The notes beneath the pieces were generated by a model. That model was given only the letters and a program-made list of their open reading frames with translations. It made no database searches and was not told the origin of the DNA. This document shows positions 28,025-37,034 of a DNA stretch of 64,000 nucleotides, piece by piece. A program made the position numbers and the translations under genes. Numbering within the stretch: the first letter of the stretch is position 1; each line of letters starts with the position of its first letter. The DNA lies in the NCBI GenBank assembly GCA_965242805.1, contig CBDETD010000002.1:806001-870000 (forward strand), given 5' to 3'. Source of the stretch: JANQEU01 sp965242805. GTDB taxonomy: Bacteria > Bacteroidota > Bacteroidia > Cytophagales > Cyclobacteriaceae.

Positions 28025-28538
28025 CTATTTTCCTTTTCTCGAGAATTAGTTTCAATACCAATCGATTGATGCGGTCCTCACGATCATAGGTCCGTTTAAG
28101 CTCCAGGTTCCGGACCTGTGCATGAGTTAATCTTGTTTCAGTTTCATTTACAAGGGCTACAAGATTGGCGAATGAGCCCTCCAGGTAGAAAATATCCAAT
28201 ACACGATCATTATTGTGAGAAGGTTCCAATCCCTTCAAAAGGACTCTTTGGTCATCACCGGACTTTACCATGAAGTCTGTTAGGAATTGTTGATAATCAA
28301 CACTGGTGATAAGATTGTGCAATGAATCGTAATACTTTAATTCCTGAATCAAATGACTGTATTCAAGTGAAGAGATTGATTGCTTATTCCGAAGGTCTTT
28401 TAATTCCGAGTACTCTCCGTATTTACCTATTGTCTTACTAAATGAGAACACGTAAGAAAACAGTAGTAATATCATGAATCCTGCCACCATGTTAAGACTT
28501 CTGTATTTATCCGGTAATGTGTTCCACCATTTCTTCAT
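28011..28538 (-). CDS. GspM/PilO-like inner-membrane protein
   Basis: 175 residues: a short cytoplasmic N-terminus, one membrane helix (about 18-37, LNMVAGFMILLLFSYVFSF), a coiled-coil stretch with Lys/Leu/Glu, then a small alpha/beta domain (VLLKGLEPSHNNDRVLDIFYLEGSFANLV). This is the topology of GspM/PilO, which dimerises with GspL/PilN in the secretion platform. Sequence similarity to named members is too weak to assign the family by eye; the position between L-like and C-like genes supports it. Overlaps the L-like gene by 4 bases. Confidence 0.72.
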   Translation of the reverse strand: MKKWWNTLPDKYRSLNMVAGFMILLLFSYVFSFSKTIGKYGEYSELKDLRNKQSISSLEYSHLIQELKYYDSLHNLITSVDYQQFLTDFMVKSGDDQRVLLKGLEPSHNNDRVLDIFYLEGSFANLVALVNETETRLTHAQVRNLELKRTYDREDRINRLVLKLILEKRKIDDEN

Positions 28539-29662
28539 GATAAACCCAGGGTTATTTTGAATCTGTACTTTTTCTCTTTTGTATCATGATCCAGGACCTG
28601 ATCAGAAATATCTGAAACCCATTTCACAGTTTCCAGCTCATATAACCAGTTCGAATAAGTAGTCGCATCCCTGAATTCTCCCCTTATTAAGATGGTATTG
28701 TCGTCAAAGGACAATTCATTGTCCCTCCTGGAAATCCTCGATGGAAAAACGATCAACTCCGTAAGGTTCATCCCCTTCGGTACAGTTTTACCGATATCAT
28801 CCAGTATATGTGAGATACTCCTTTCGCTGGTTACATTGAGGATCATTTTGTATCGTTCAATCTTTTGCCGATTTTCCATCGTCTCTTTATAGACAATTTC
28901 ATTGCCGGACATAATCTCATTCAACTCTTTGGTTTTCTCATCCAGAAATAGAAAAACGAATGAATTGATTAGCAAAAGGACAAAAAGCAGAGCGGGAAGC
29001 CAGACCAATAATCTTCGAGACCAACGTTGGTGGATATAGTTTAAATATTCCCACAACTGTAATCTCTCAATACCTTGTGATAAGTAATGGGCGATACCGC
29101 TATATGCGTAAATTTCATTCGAATCAAAATACTGACTATCAAGGTCAAATCGTTCAATAGCATCAGCCTCGACCATACTTTGATCCCCAATTTTGAATCT
29201 ACCAATTACCGGCTCTTGGTAGCCATGATGTTTAAGAAACGGCATGAGAGTTAGTGACGGAATGATGGATAAACCTATATGTATAACAGGGAATCCTTCG
29301 TCCTTAAATCTCTGAACAAGGGTTCGCAAATAATCCATCCTGGCAAAAGCAAAATAATCTTGTTGCCCATGCTGAGAATTTTGCACAACAAATTCGTCAT
29401 CATTCAAGTAATCCGGTAATTCAGATTGACTGATCACACTTTTTGTGTCCAGGGAGAGAACTACACAATATCCTTTGTAATCCGAAGTAAGAGACAGTAA
29501 TTGATCGATGCTTTCAAACTCAAATCTTTGCACTACCAAAAGCTCAGATCGTTTACGTTCTACAACCAATACCCTCTGAGCTGTTGGATCATTGGTGACA
29601 CTTATTGCCAAAAACCGATTTGGTTTAATGAGTCTGGAAACAAATTGGTCGTAGGTCTTCAT
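28535..29662 (-). CDS. GspL (PilM/PilN-like) platform protein
   Basis: 375 residues. The N-terminal half (about 1-215) is a cytoplasmic actin-like/GspL-type domain (ISVTNDPTAQRVLVVERKR, YCVVLSLDTKSVI). A membrane helix follows at about 218-240 (LLVWLPALLFVLLLINSFVFLF), then a periplasmic part with coiled coil and the ferredoxin-like end NTILIRGEFRDATTYSNWLYELE that matches PilN/GspL. In T2SS this protein couples the ATPase GspE to the inner membrane. Two-base gap to the secretin, 4-base overlap with the M-like gene. Confidence 0.78.
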   Translation of the reverse strand: MKTYDQFVSRLIKPNRFLAISVTNDPTAQRVLVVERKRSELLVVQRFEFESIDQLLSLTSDYKGYCVVLSLDTKSVISQSELPDYLNDDEFVVQNSQHGQQDYFAFARMDYLRTLVQRFKDEGFPVIHIGLSIIPSLTLMPFLKHHGYQEPVIGRFKIGDQSMVEADAIERFDLDSQYFDSNEIYAYSGIAHYLSQGIERLQLWEYLNYIHQRWSRRLLVWLPALLFVLLLINSFVFLFLDEKTKELNEIMSGNEIVYKETMENRQKIERYKMILNVTSERSISHILDDIGKTVPKGMNLTELIVFPSRISRRDNELSFDDNTILIRGEFRDATTYSNWLYELETVKWVSDISDQVLDHDTKEKKYRFKITLGLS

Positions 29663-29664
29663 CT

Positions 29665-31599
29665 TTAATAAACAATTGCCGGTTTAATGAATATTAAAAG
29701 TTTGTTATTTCGACTTGATTTCGATTTAGAAGAGAAAATCCATTTTAACACCGGAATTCTGCTCAGTACAGGGGTTCCTGATGCACTTTCGGATTTACTG
29801 GCCTCTTCCAAGCCTCCCAACACGATCATTTCGTCATTCCTAATGCGGATCTTTGAAAGGAATTTTCGCGTCGCATTGCCCGGAGGTGCTCCCTGGACTG
29901 TTGGATCAATGAAGTCTGAAAATTCCGCATCAATGGACAAGGTGATATCCTCATTATATGACACAAAAGGCTTGATCTTAATGTCCAGATTGGCTTCCAC
30001 TTTCTCGTACCTGGGTGTTCTGGTAATAATGGGATTCACCCCTCCGGTCACATTCTGAGTTTCGATCAGGTAGTAAACCGAACGACCAATGGTAAGATTA
30101 GCTTCATTCCCATTGATGGTTGATAGCTTAGGAGTACTCCTCAAGTTGAGATTGTTATTATTCTCCAATGCTTTGATCGTAGCGTAGAACTGCGGCGTCA
30201 CCTTGCCCAAGTTTATCAATCCCCTCCTATCAATTCTTTCGAGAAAGTCATTGATTGATCCTGAGTTCAAAGTCATATCCACATTGGGGAATACATTCCC
30301 TGATGTAGGAGGCACAGAATCTCCAAGCGCTGCATTTACACCGGTCGCAACCGTATACCCCTCATTGATCTCAACTACCATTACTTCGATCAGTATATTC
30401 GGTACTGGCTTATCGATCTGTGCAAGGAAGTCTATTAGTTGATCAATTTTAAGTTGGCTACCGGTCATGATGAATGCATTGAGATCGGGAAATTCATTCA
30501 GTTCGAGGCCAGCAGTCAATGGAGTGGGGATAGATTCAATCAGGGATTCAACACTACGGTTTTGAAATTGGTATACTTTGGATCTGGATAGATTCGGATT
30601 TTCCTGGCTTCCAATTAGATATAGTTCTCCATCCCGGGTGAAAGTCATGGGTTGAGAGCAAGTAGACAAAGCAACATTCAGGAAATTATCAAAAGTCACA
30701 TCCTTCAAATGGCAATCCAATTCACCATCCGGTTCGTCCAGCAATACATAACCAATGTTCATGTCCTGCGTGATCTGGCTAATGGCTTCAACAGACGAAG
30801 ATCCGTTTGCATCGATAGAGATCAATGGTTGGCCGTTCACATTTCTTATCGAATGTTGAAAGTTGCCAGATCCTGTTTGTCGTATTCTCTGCCTGGATGA
30901 TTGAGTTGATCTGTTTACAGATCTTCTTCCTGTTGGGGTATTAGGATTTTGATTTTGTGGGGCTTCATCAAGGAAGGGGATCTCATCTATAAAATAAATA
31001 CCTTCTTCGATCTCTTTTATTTCAAGATTATTGGCAAGGCCCAGCTGCTTCATTGAACTTTCAAACTTGAGCTCATCGACAAATCCACTCACCTGGATAT
31101 TGTGCACATTGGGGCTTACAGACAAATTGTAAGGTGTCATTTCCGTGATAAGAGCAGCTATGTCATAAAGTGTATCATGACGAAATTTGAATGATATCAG
31201 ATCTTCATCTTCGTCATAATCAAGACTTAGAATTCTAGGGACAGAATGATTATTGACCAATAAAATATTGTTTACAAAAGCGATATCAAGACTGTATTCG
31301 TTACAAAGGAATGCAAGCAAGTCCTTGACCTTCACTGCTTGAAAGTTGTTGTAAATAGGGACATCCGGCACTTTGTCCAAGCTTAAATTGAGGTTATGAG
31401 ATTCGGCAAGTGCTCTAAATAGTTCTCGAAGTGAGGCATTGGCAATAGAAATATTCGCCGTTTCATTCAATCCCGGAACAGAATCAGTATAGCTCTCGAT
31501 ACGCTCCCGTAGTACTTCCAATCTGTCTGCGGACTGGGCATAACTTTGAAAGATCAAAGTCACTGTGAATATTAATATGGATATAATTCTTTGTCCCAT
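29665..31599 (-). CDS. gspD: Outer-membrane secretin of type II-like secretion
   Basis: 644 residues from the ATG at 31599, which follows the ATPase stop by 4 bases and starts a signal peptide (ISILIFTVTLIFQSYAQS); a longer open frame overlaps the ATPase. An N-terminal STN/N0-like region (LRELFRALAESHNLNLSLDK) and N1-type repeats (VKDLLAFLCNEYSLDI) come first. The secretin core is at about 400-644: VEVMVVEINEGYTVATG, the LNLRSTPKLSTINGNEANLTIG stretch, and the closing MIVLGGLEEASKSES with PVLSRIPVLKWIFSSKSK, a strong secretin signature. It forms the outer-membrane pore. Confidence 0.93.
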   Translation of the reverse strand: MGQRIISILIFTVTLIFQSYAQSADRLEVLRERIESYTDSVPGLNETANISIANASLRELFRALAESHNLNLSLDKVPDVPIYNNFQAVKVKDLLAFLCNEYSLDIAFVNNILLVNNHSVPRILSLDYDEDEDLISFKFRHDTLYDIAALITEMTPYNLSVSPNVHNIQVSGFVDELKFESSMKQLGLANNLEIKEIEEGIYFIDEIPFLDEAPQNQNPNTPTGRRSVNRSTQSSRQRIRQTGSGNFQHSIRNVNGQPLISIDANGSSSVEAISQITQDMNIGYVLLDEPDGELDCHLKDVTFDNFLNVALSTCSQPMTFTRDGELYLIGSQENPNLSRSKVYQFQNRSVESLIESIPTPLTAGLELNEFPDLNAFIMTGSQLKIDQLIDFLAQIDKPVPNILIEVMVVEINEGYTVATGVNAALGDSVPPTSGNVFPNVDMTLNSGSINDFLERIDRRGLINLGKVTPQFYATIKALENNNNLNLRSTPKLSTINGNEANLTIGRSVYYLIETQNVTGGVNPIITRTPRYEKVEANLDIKIKPFVSYNEDITLSIDAEFSDFIDPTVQGAPPGNATRKFLSKIRIRNDEMIVLGGLEEASKSESASGTPVLSRIPVLKWIFSSKSKSSRNNKLLIFIKPAIVY

Positions 31600-31603
31600 T
31601 TGT

Positions 31604-33004
31604 CTATATGAGATATGGGAAGACTTCCGAAAAAGAGGTTTTCCCTTTGTGGAATAGTTCCAATGCATTGTCTTTTAAAGTATGAATTCCCTTCTCATGA
31701 AGGTATTGGAGTAATTCGATCTGTCCCCTGCCAATAAACTCCGTCACTTCGGCTCCCCCGGGAATGATCTCGTAAATCGCCTTCCTTTTACTGAATCCTG
31801 TCCCCAGACACTGTGGGCATCCTACTGGCTCATAGTACTCCCTACCTTCCGAGATCAGTGATGAGGGGATCTGTTTTAAGTCAGCTCGCTTCTTACAATT
31901 GTCACAAAGAATTCGAACGAGCCTTTGGGCAACTCCAGCATTCAATATCTCCGGAAGTAAATATGAATCGATGCCCATTTCGATCAGCCGGCTAAAGATC
32001 CCGATCGCCGAGTTCGTATGTATCGTTGAGAATACGAGGTGGCCTGTCAATGCCGCCCTGGTGGCCATCTTCGCGGTGGGGACATCACGGATCTCACCAA
32101 CCATTATAATATCCGGATCCTGACGCAAAAAGGTTCTCATAGCTGATGCGAAATCAAGACCAACCTTTTCATTCAATTGTACCTGATTGATTCCCTTCAA
32201 AGTATACTCTACAGGATCCTCAATGGTAATAATGTTGACGCCTTCCGTATTCAGTTCTTTTAAAGTAGCATATAAGGTTGTGGTCTTACCTGATCCGGTT
32301 GGACCGCTGATCAGGACCATACCATTTGGCTTGCTGATGGCTGAAGTGAAAAGTTCATTTTCCTTTTCTGTGAAACCCAGATCATTTATCGATAAATGGG
32401 AAGCATCCTGACCGAGTATCCTAAGAACTGCCTTCTCCCCAAAATGAGTAGGCAAAATGGACACACGGATATCATATTGAGCTTCGGAAGTATTTACTTT
32501 TATCCTGCCATCCTGCGGTAAACGTTTTTCGGCTATGTCCAGCCTGCTTTTGATCTTTATCTTGTTGATAAGCTCAGGATACCGATCCTTTCTTATCACG
32601 TATCTTTCAACGAGTTGCCCGTTTACGCGGATCCTTATCCGCGCATTGGCTTCGTATGGTTCGACATGTATGTCGCTTCCCTTCAGCGAAATTGTTTCCT
32701 TGATCAATTCATCTAAAAATTCCGGATGATATGGGTCTTGTTGCTTCCCATTAGACGACTCCCGTGGATAATGAGAAGACAGCCAGGTATCCAGCGTATC
32801 AGTGTCAACAGGATTGATCCTGATCGATTTGCCTAGTAAAACTTCCAATTCCGGAAGATCCTCACCAATTTCATCGATCCTGTCGGTAAAAAATGAAATA
32901 AATTCCTTATCCGATTCACTTGGAATGATCCGATATTTATTAGCCATACCCGGGGTAATGACCTGCCTTACTGTACTGTCGATATTTAAAGTGATCCCAT
33001 TCAT
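31604..33004 (-). CDS. gspE: Secretion ATPase GspE/PilB
   Basis: 466 residues. After an N-terminal segment (about 1-90), the ATPase core shows KGSDIHVEPYE (N2 domain), Walker A G234-PTGSGKT-241, the Asp box TIEDPVEY, Walker B DIIMVGEIRD and the His box TIHTNSA. A zinc-binding CDNC...CPQC pair lies in the C-terminal region, as in GspE and PilB. It powers pseudopilus assembly from the cytoplasmic face. Overlaps the prepilin peptidase gene by 4 bases. Confidence 0.96.
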   Translation of the reverse strand: MNGITLNIDSTVRQVITPGMANKYRIIPSESDKEFISFFTDRIDEIGEDLPELEVLLGKSIRINPVDTDTLDTWLSSHYPRESSNGKQQDPYHPEFLDELIKETISLKGSDIHVEPYEANARIRIRVNGQLVERYVIRKDRYPELINKIKIKSRLDIAEKRLPQDGRIKVNTSEAQYDIRVSILPTHFGEKAVLRILGQDASHLSINDLGFTEKENELFTSAISKPNGMVLISGPTGSGKTTTLYATLKELNTEGVNIITIEDPVEYTLKGINQVQLNEKVGLDFASAMRTFLRQDPDIIMVGEIRDVPTAKMATRAALTGHLVFSTIHTNSAIGIFSRLIEMGIDSYLLPEILNAGVAQRLVRILCDNCKKRADLKQIPSSLISEGREYYEPVGCPQCLGTGFSKRKAIYEIIPGGAEVTEFIGRGQIELLQYLHEKGIHTLKDNALELFHKGKTSFSEVFPYLI

Positions 33005-33447
33005 GATGAAAGCAGGATTATTGGAACCAACAGCATGCCTAAATAACCAATCAGAGGAACTGTGTTGTGCTTCTGATAGAGAAAAGTCCTGTTAAGCGCA
33101 AAATGCATCAACAATGAGAAAATGAAACCGAGATTGATCCAGAGTAGAAATGAAAAACTATTCAGGTATAGTGCGCAGATCGAAACAAATAGGATATCCC
33201 CTTTCCCCAGACTTTCTGAAAGGCTTGATCTCTTCACAAATCTTACATACCCAAAAAGGACCAATCCGAGGAATGCCAGGAAACCAAGATTGAACGTGAT
33301 TGACCAAGCGTCAAAGTAATGGAGATAACTAAACAGGAGTATTGCTACGGCGAGAACCTTGAGCGCAAGGAAATGCACATATCGATACTTGAAATCCTCC
33401 ACGATCAGGACAATTAATATTGCTATTATGATCAACTTCTCAATCAT
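33001..33447 (-). CDS. Minimal type IV prepilin peptidase (A24 family)
   Basis: 148 residues from the ATG at 33447, whose A overlaps the last base of the upstream stop (TGATG). A membrane aspartic peptidase with several helices; the two catalytic aspartates are visible as D18 (VEDFKYRYV) and D84 in the GxGD motif (GKGD). It lacks the N-terminal cysteine-rich methyltransferase domain of classical GspO/PilD, so it may only cleave pseudopilins, with N-methylation missing or done elsewhere. Position next to the pseudopilin G-like gene supports its role. Confidence 0.85.
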   Translation of the reverse strand: MIEKLIIIAILIVLIVEDFKYRYVHFLALKVLAVAILLFSYLHYFDAWSITFNLGFLAFLGLVLFGYVRFVKRSSLSESLGKGDILFVSICALYLNSFSFLLWINLGFIFSLLMHFALNRTFLYQKHNTVPLIGYLGMLLVPIILLSS

Positions 33448-33929
33448 CAATCCCTGGTTATTTCTACTAAATTTCCCGTCTGATTGATCTGCCATATGTT
33501 GAATTCACCATCTCCATCAAAATCCACAACAGCAATTGCTTGAGCTGTATAAGTAGTCGGAGATGATTCAAGTATCTCTACCTGATAGTTGGCACTTCCA
33601 GGTACTTCCTTGTCAGTGACAAGCCTTTCCTGCTCGAATCCCAGTGCCAGCAAATCGTCAGTGAATCGGGAATATTCGAAGTAATGCGTCTTTTGTAAAG
33701 TGTGTATGTGCCTTAAAGCCTGTTTTGCTTCAAGACCCCTCGTCCTGGAAATAAGAGGCATCAATGAAGGCAAAGCCATCAATACCAATATGCCTATAAT
33801 GACTAGTACTACGAGCAATTCCGATAGCGTGAAAGCAGGTAAATGTCGAACTTGCTTTGGTCCTGCTATCCAATTCTTATATAAGTTCTGCAACATAATT
33901 TTCTTGCTTTGTTTAATAGTTTGTTTCAT
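33447..33929 (-). CDS. gspG: Major pseudopilin, GspG-like
   Basis: About 160 residues from the ATG at 33929; upstream in-frame starts overlap the gspF stop and are less likely. A long basic leader (PKQVRHLPA) ends at the prepilin cleavage site A|FTLSELLVV with Glu at +5; Ala rather than Gly occupies -1. The hydrophobic helix LVVLVIIGILVLMALPSLMPL follows. The globular part carries DFDGDGEFNIW, likely the calcium-binding loop of GspG-type pseudopilins. Followed immediately by the prepilin peptidase. Confidence 0.88.
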   Translation of the reverse strand: MKQTIKQSKKIMLQNLYKNWIAGPKQVRHLPAFTLSELLVVLVIIGILVLMALPSLMPLISRTRGLEAKQALRHIHTLQKTHYFEYSRFTDDLLALGFEQERLVTDKEVPGSANYQVEILESSPTTYTAQAIAVVDFDGDGEFNIWQINQTGNLVEITRD

Positions 33930-33936
33930 TTTCAAA

Positions 33937-35070
33937 TCAGTTTGGCATTGACATCTGCGTTGATAGTTCAAACATTGGCAGGTACATGGAGATCAGAATA
34001 GTCCCGACCAGGAGACCTATGATCACAATCAGTACCGGTTCCAGTGTCGTATTCAAGAGACTGGTCTTATGCTTCAGGGAATCACGGTAATCAGTGGCCA
34101 GTTTTTTGAAGAAGTAACCTAATCGGCTGGACTCCTCTCCTACCTTCAACATGATCTTATAGTTGTTATCGTAAATGGGATCGTCTTTGATCGCATCACT
34201 CAAACTACTCCCCTTGACTAGGTCACTAATAATTCGCTTGATGGATTCCTGAAGATGGAGGTTACCATACATTTGTTCGTTTAACTCATATGCACGGATC
34301 AGTGCAACGTTTGCCTGAAGGAGGAGCCCCATACTGTTTGAGAATTTTGCCAGCAGGGAGCTTCTGTAGATCGCTTTGATCAGCGGCATTCTAAACATCA
34401 AATGTTCAAACCCATATCTCAGCGTCGTAGATTTTCCACTAATTCGTATGGCAATAAAGATCCCCGCAGTGATCAGTACCAACCAACCGCTGTAACCTCG
34501 GAGGAATTGGGAGAAATGGATGACCTGTTGGGTTAGACCCGGTAGCTCACCACCAAATCTTGCAAAAACTCCTTCGAAGACGGGTATAATGAAAAAGATC
34601 ATGAAAAAAACTGCTCCTATGGCCGCGCTGACAATAAGGACGGGATAGGAAAGTGCACCAATAATCTCTCTTCGTTGTCTGATCTTCTCATCCAGATATT
34701 CGGATAGGTTCTGCAAGACCTTAAGTAGTTCACCTGATTCCTCGCCAATCTGGATACTCAAGGTCTCGTATTTCGAAAATTTCCCGGTTTCTTCGAAAGA
34801 TTTGGACAATGAAGCTCCTTTGGTTAAATGCAGCTGGATATCCTGAACTATGGTCTTCGTTTTCTTTTTTGACTGTATTATTATGTGGTTCAATGCTGTG
34901 TTGACGTCCACTCCTGCGTCCAAAAGAGTATATAGCTGTTCGAAAATGTTAAGTTTGTCCTTGTCACCTAACTGCTTTCCAGTAAAGGATATCTCCTTAT
35001 TCCAAATACTGGTCTGTACCCTCTCTAGTCTTGACTCCTGTGACGATATGGTAAGCTCGGAGATCTTCAT
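33937..35070 (-). CDS. gspF: Inner-membrane platform protein GspF/PilC
   Basis: 377 residues, with the duplicated GspF architecture: two cytoplasmic helical bundles (about 45-165 and 250-345) and three membrane helices (VLIVSAAIGAVFFMIFFIIPV, GWLVLITAGIFIAI, LEPVLIVIIGLLVGTIL). Diagnostic motifs include LLDAGVDVNTAL, LSIQIGEESGELLKVL and MLKVGEESSRLGYFFKKLA. It organises pseudopilus assembly with GspE. 4-base overlap with the J-like pseudopilin upstream. Confidence 0.95.
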   Translation of the reverse strand: MKISELTISSQESRLERVQTSIWNKEISFTGKQLGDKDKLNIFEQLYTLLDAGVDVNTALNHIIIQSKKKTKTIVQDIQLHLTKGASLSKSFEETGKFSKYETLSIQIGEESGELLKVLQNLSEYLDEKIRQRREIIGALSYPVLIVSAAIGAVFFMIFFIIPVFEGVFARFGGELPGLTQQVIHFSQFLRGYSGWLVLITAGIFIAIRISGKSTTLRYGFEHLMFRMPLIKAIYRSSLLAKFSNSMGLLLQANVALIRAYELNEQMYGNLHLQESIKRIISDLVKGSSLSDAIKDDPIYDNNYKIMLKVGEESSRLGYFFKKLATDYRDSLKHKTSLLNTTLEPVLIVIIGLLVGTILISMYLPMFELSTQMSMPN

Positions 35071-35495
35071 TTCTTCATTAGTGTATAGGCATCGAAGCGA
35101 CGATTGAGGACCACCGGAATTCTCCTGTGTCCTATATAAACTTTTTGCTCTTGAGATTGAAAATCTGAACCTACAGATAATTCCAGTAGACTTGGCCCAG
35201 GATTCTTAAACCTGTACACCGAATCCGATCTAAAATGGTACAACACATCCCCGAAATCATTGGACAGAACTAGCTCATCATGTTGAGATGTTACAATGGG
35301 ATATCGTTGAAAATCCCTTTTGAGGAAATATTCAAGTTCATACTCCAAAACACTTTTCCCCGAAATGGATCCGATTCTCTGATGATACCCTGAGAATTGG
35401 AAAAACACTCTTGTCGCTATCGTAAGCAACAGGGACGAGATAACTATCACGACCAGTAATTCCAGAATAGTAAAGGCTTCCAACTTACGGTTCAT
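35067..35495 (-). CDS. Minor pseudopilin (GspJ-like)
   Basis: 142 residues. The prepilin signal is LEA|FTILELLVVIVIS with Glu at +5. A hydrophobic helix (residues about 8-28) is followed by a small beta-rich head (SDSVYRFKNPGPSLLELSV). Size and place before gspF favour a minor pseudopilin of the I/J type, but the exact letter is not certain. Overlaps the neighbours by 4 and 11 bases. Confidence 0.8.
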   Translation of the reverse strand: MNRKLEAFTILELLVVIVISSLLLTIATRVFFQFSGYHQRIGSISGKSVLEYELEYFLKRDFQRYPIVTSQHDELVLSNDFGDVLYHFRSDSVYRFKNPGPSLLELSVGSDFQSQEQKVYIGHRRIPVVLNRRFDAYTLMKK

Positions 35496-35829
35496 AATAC
35501 AGTCTCTTTTTCGTTAAAACCTGTCTGCCTGAGTCAATTACCATTTGGATCTCACACTTGAATAAAGCTTCATTGTCGAACTGGGATTTGAGGAACTTGA
35601 AAGTCATCCCATTCTCAGCCTGGAATATTTCCTCGACAGGTTCCTGATAATACAATCCATTGATCGAATCCAGCTTTATGGACATTGAGGACAGCAGATA
35701 TTGTTGTTCCCCATCGATCAGTGAATAGCTGACATTCAAATAGGTCATCGTACCTATCCCCATTACAAGGGACAGAATAACTCCCGCAATCAACGTTTCT
35801 ATCAATGTGAATCCTGCTAGTTTAACCAT
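35485..35829 (-). CDS. Minor pseudopilin (GspH/I-like)
   Basis: 114 residues with the canonical prepilin site LAG|FTLIETLIAGVIL, Glu at +5. A hydrophobic helix follows (VILSLVMGIGTMTYL), then a short head ending in the RRLYYEP-like KKRLYYEP. Too short for the major pseudopilin; probably H or I. It overlaps the K-like gene upstream by 13 bases and the J-like gene downstream by 11. Confidence 0.8.
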   Translation of the reverse strand: MVKLAGFTLIETLIAGVILSLVMGIGTMTYLNVSYSLIDGEQQYLLSSMSIKLDSINGLYYQEPVEEIFQAENGMTFKFLKSQFDNEALFKCEIQMVIDSGRQVLTKKRLYYEP

Positions 35830-37034
35830 TTCATGACCCCCTTTCTTTCGCTGGTAAACCAGGTGTTGGAGGCCAGGAAGGCGGTATCCAGTTCCTCGGC
35901 ATCCAGAACTCCATTGAATAGATAGTTTTCAAAAACACCACTGAAATTGTTGACAAGGAACTTGCGGGTGGTAAGGTGTCCGTTGATCGTTCCATAATGG
36001 GTGGTCATGCCATTGACGTAGACCATCCCATTTATCGTGGAACCCTCCTTTATTTCCAGCAATCGTTGTCTAAATGTGAAGGATTCGCCTTCCATTACAA
36101 TCATTCCAGTGATTTCGGCTCCGGGTTCGATCAGGATCAGATTTGTAGTGCCTTCTGTAGCCAGTACCGAAGGATAATCGAGACGTACGCCAGACCGTAC
36201 AATGATGGTATCTTTCGCGAAGAACTGACCACTGCCCACAAATCCCGAATCAAACTCGATAGTCCCGGCGACAGCGAGAATGTCTTCCGTGTGTGCCATT
36301 GAATCGAAGGTCAACTCCTTAACCTCCAACAGGATCTTACCTTTCAGTGTATCAGTAACTAAACGTTTAATTCCCGATATCCAATAAATGCTGTCGGAAT
36401 CAAATGAATTCCTGATATTCACTTCCAGTACTTTCGAAGCAAATGGTTGGGGGAAATCGGTCTTAAAGACCTGTTCAAGGTCTTGATTTAGCTCCGGAAT
36501 CTCCTTTTTGCTTTGATATTGAATGCCATAGATCAGGTCACCCCTGGTGTAACCCACTCTGCTGATGTAGGCTGATTGCACTCCGGACAGAGGTAAAAAA
36601 GCATCGCCATTGATATGCGCATCACCCGTCAACGAAAGAGGTCTGCCTTCGTCTACAAGATAAAGTGCGCTCTGGCTCTTCTGATCCTGTTGCCACCCAG
36701 CAAAATACATGGAGTTCACCTTGAAATCCTTTTTTGAAGACTCACATTGGATCAGGTCCATTAATCCCCATTGTGTTTTGACCACCTTCCCTGTGTCCTG
36801 ACCGTCCTGGAAAATATCAACAGGGATCGGTTCATCATAAGGCAATTGCTCCGCCATTGCCAGTGACCATTCTTCTACGGATCGGATATTGTCTATTGCG
36901 TCGATTCGCTGTCTGAACGTACTCTTTTCAATTGAATGGTAATATCCCAGTAGAATGATCATCAGCAGTATTGATGAGACTACTGTCGAAATGAAAATGG
37001 TGAAAGAAAGTACTCCGCCCTTTAACGTGACCAT
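35817..37034 (-). CDS. Large pseudopilin-like protein (GspK-like) with parallel beta region
   Basis: 405 residues. A near-prepilin leader (VTLKGG|VLSFTIFISTV) lacks Glu+5, as is typical of GspK and PilX-like tip components. A membrane helix follows (SSILLMIILLGYYHSI). The C-terminal 150 residues have short hydrophobic repeats (GTIEFDSGFVGSGQFFAKDTIIV, AEITGMIVMEG, GSTINGMVYVNG, GTINGHL) resembling bactofilin-like or beta-helix repeats. I infer a tip pseudopilin; true GspK has a different head fold, so the label is provisional. Overlaps both neighbours by 13 bases. Confidence 0.7.
   Translation of the reverse strand: MVTLKGGVLSFTIFISTVVSSILLMIILLGYYHSIEKSTFRQRIDAIDNIRSVEEWSLAMAEQLPYDEPIPVDIFQDGQDTGKVVKTQWGLMDLIQCESSKKDFKVNSMYFAGWQQDQKSQSALYLVDEGRPLSLTGDAHINGDAFLPLSGVQSAYISRVGYTRGDLIYGIQYQSKKEIPELNQDLEQVFKTDFPQPFASKVLEVNIRNSFDSDSIYWISGIKRLVTDTLKGKILLEVKELTFDSMAHTEDILAVAGTIEFDSGFVGSGQFFAKDTIIVRSGVRLDYPSVLATEGTTNLILIEPGAEITGMIVMEGESFTFRQRLLEIKEGSTINGMVYVNGMTTHYGTINGHLTTRKFLVNNFSGVFENYLFNGVLDAEELDTAFLASNTWFTSERKGVMKWLN

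Noticed and set aside
33447..33971. Longer start for the GspG-like gene
   Set aside because: The extension overlaps the gspF stop and adds a Cys/Arg-rich stretch (YQRRCQCQTDLK) not expected in a prepilin leader.
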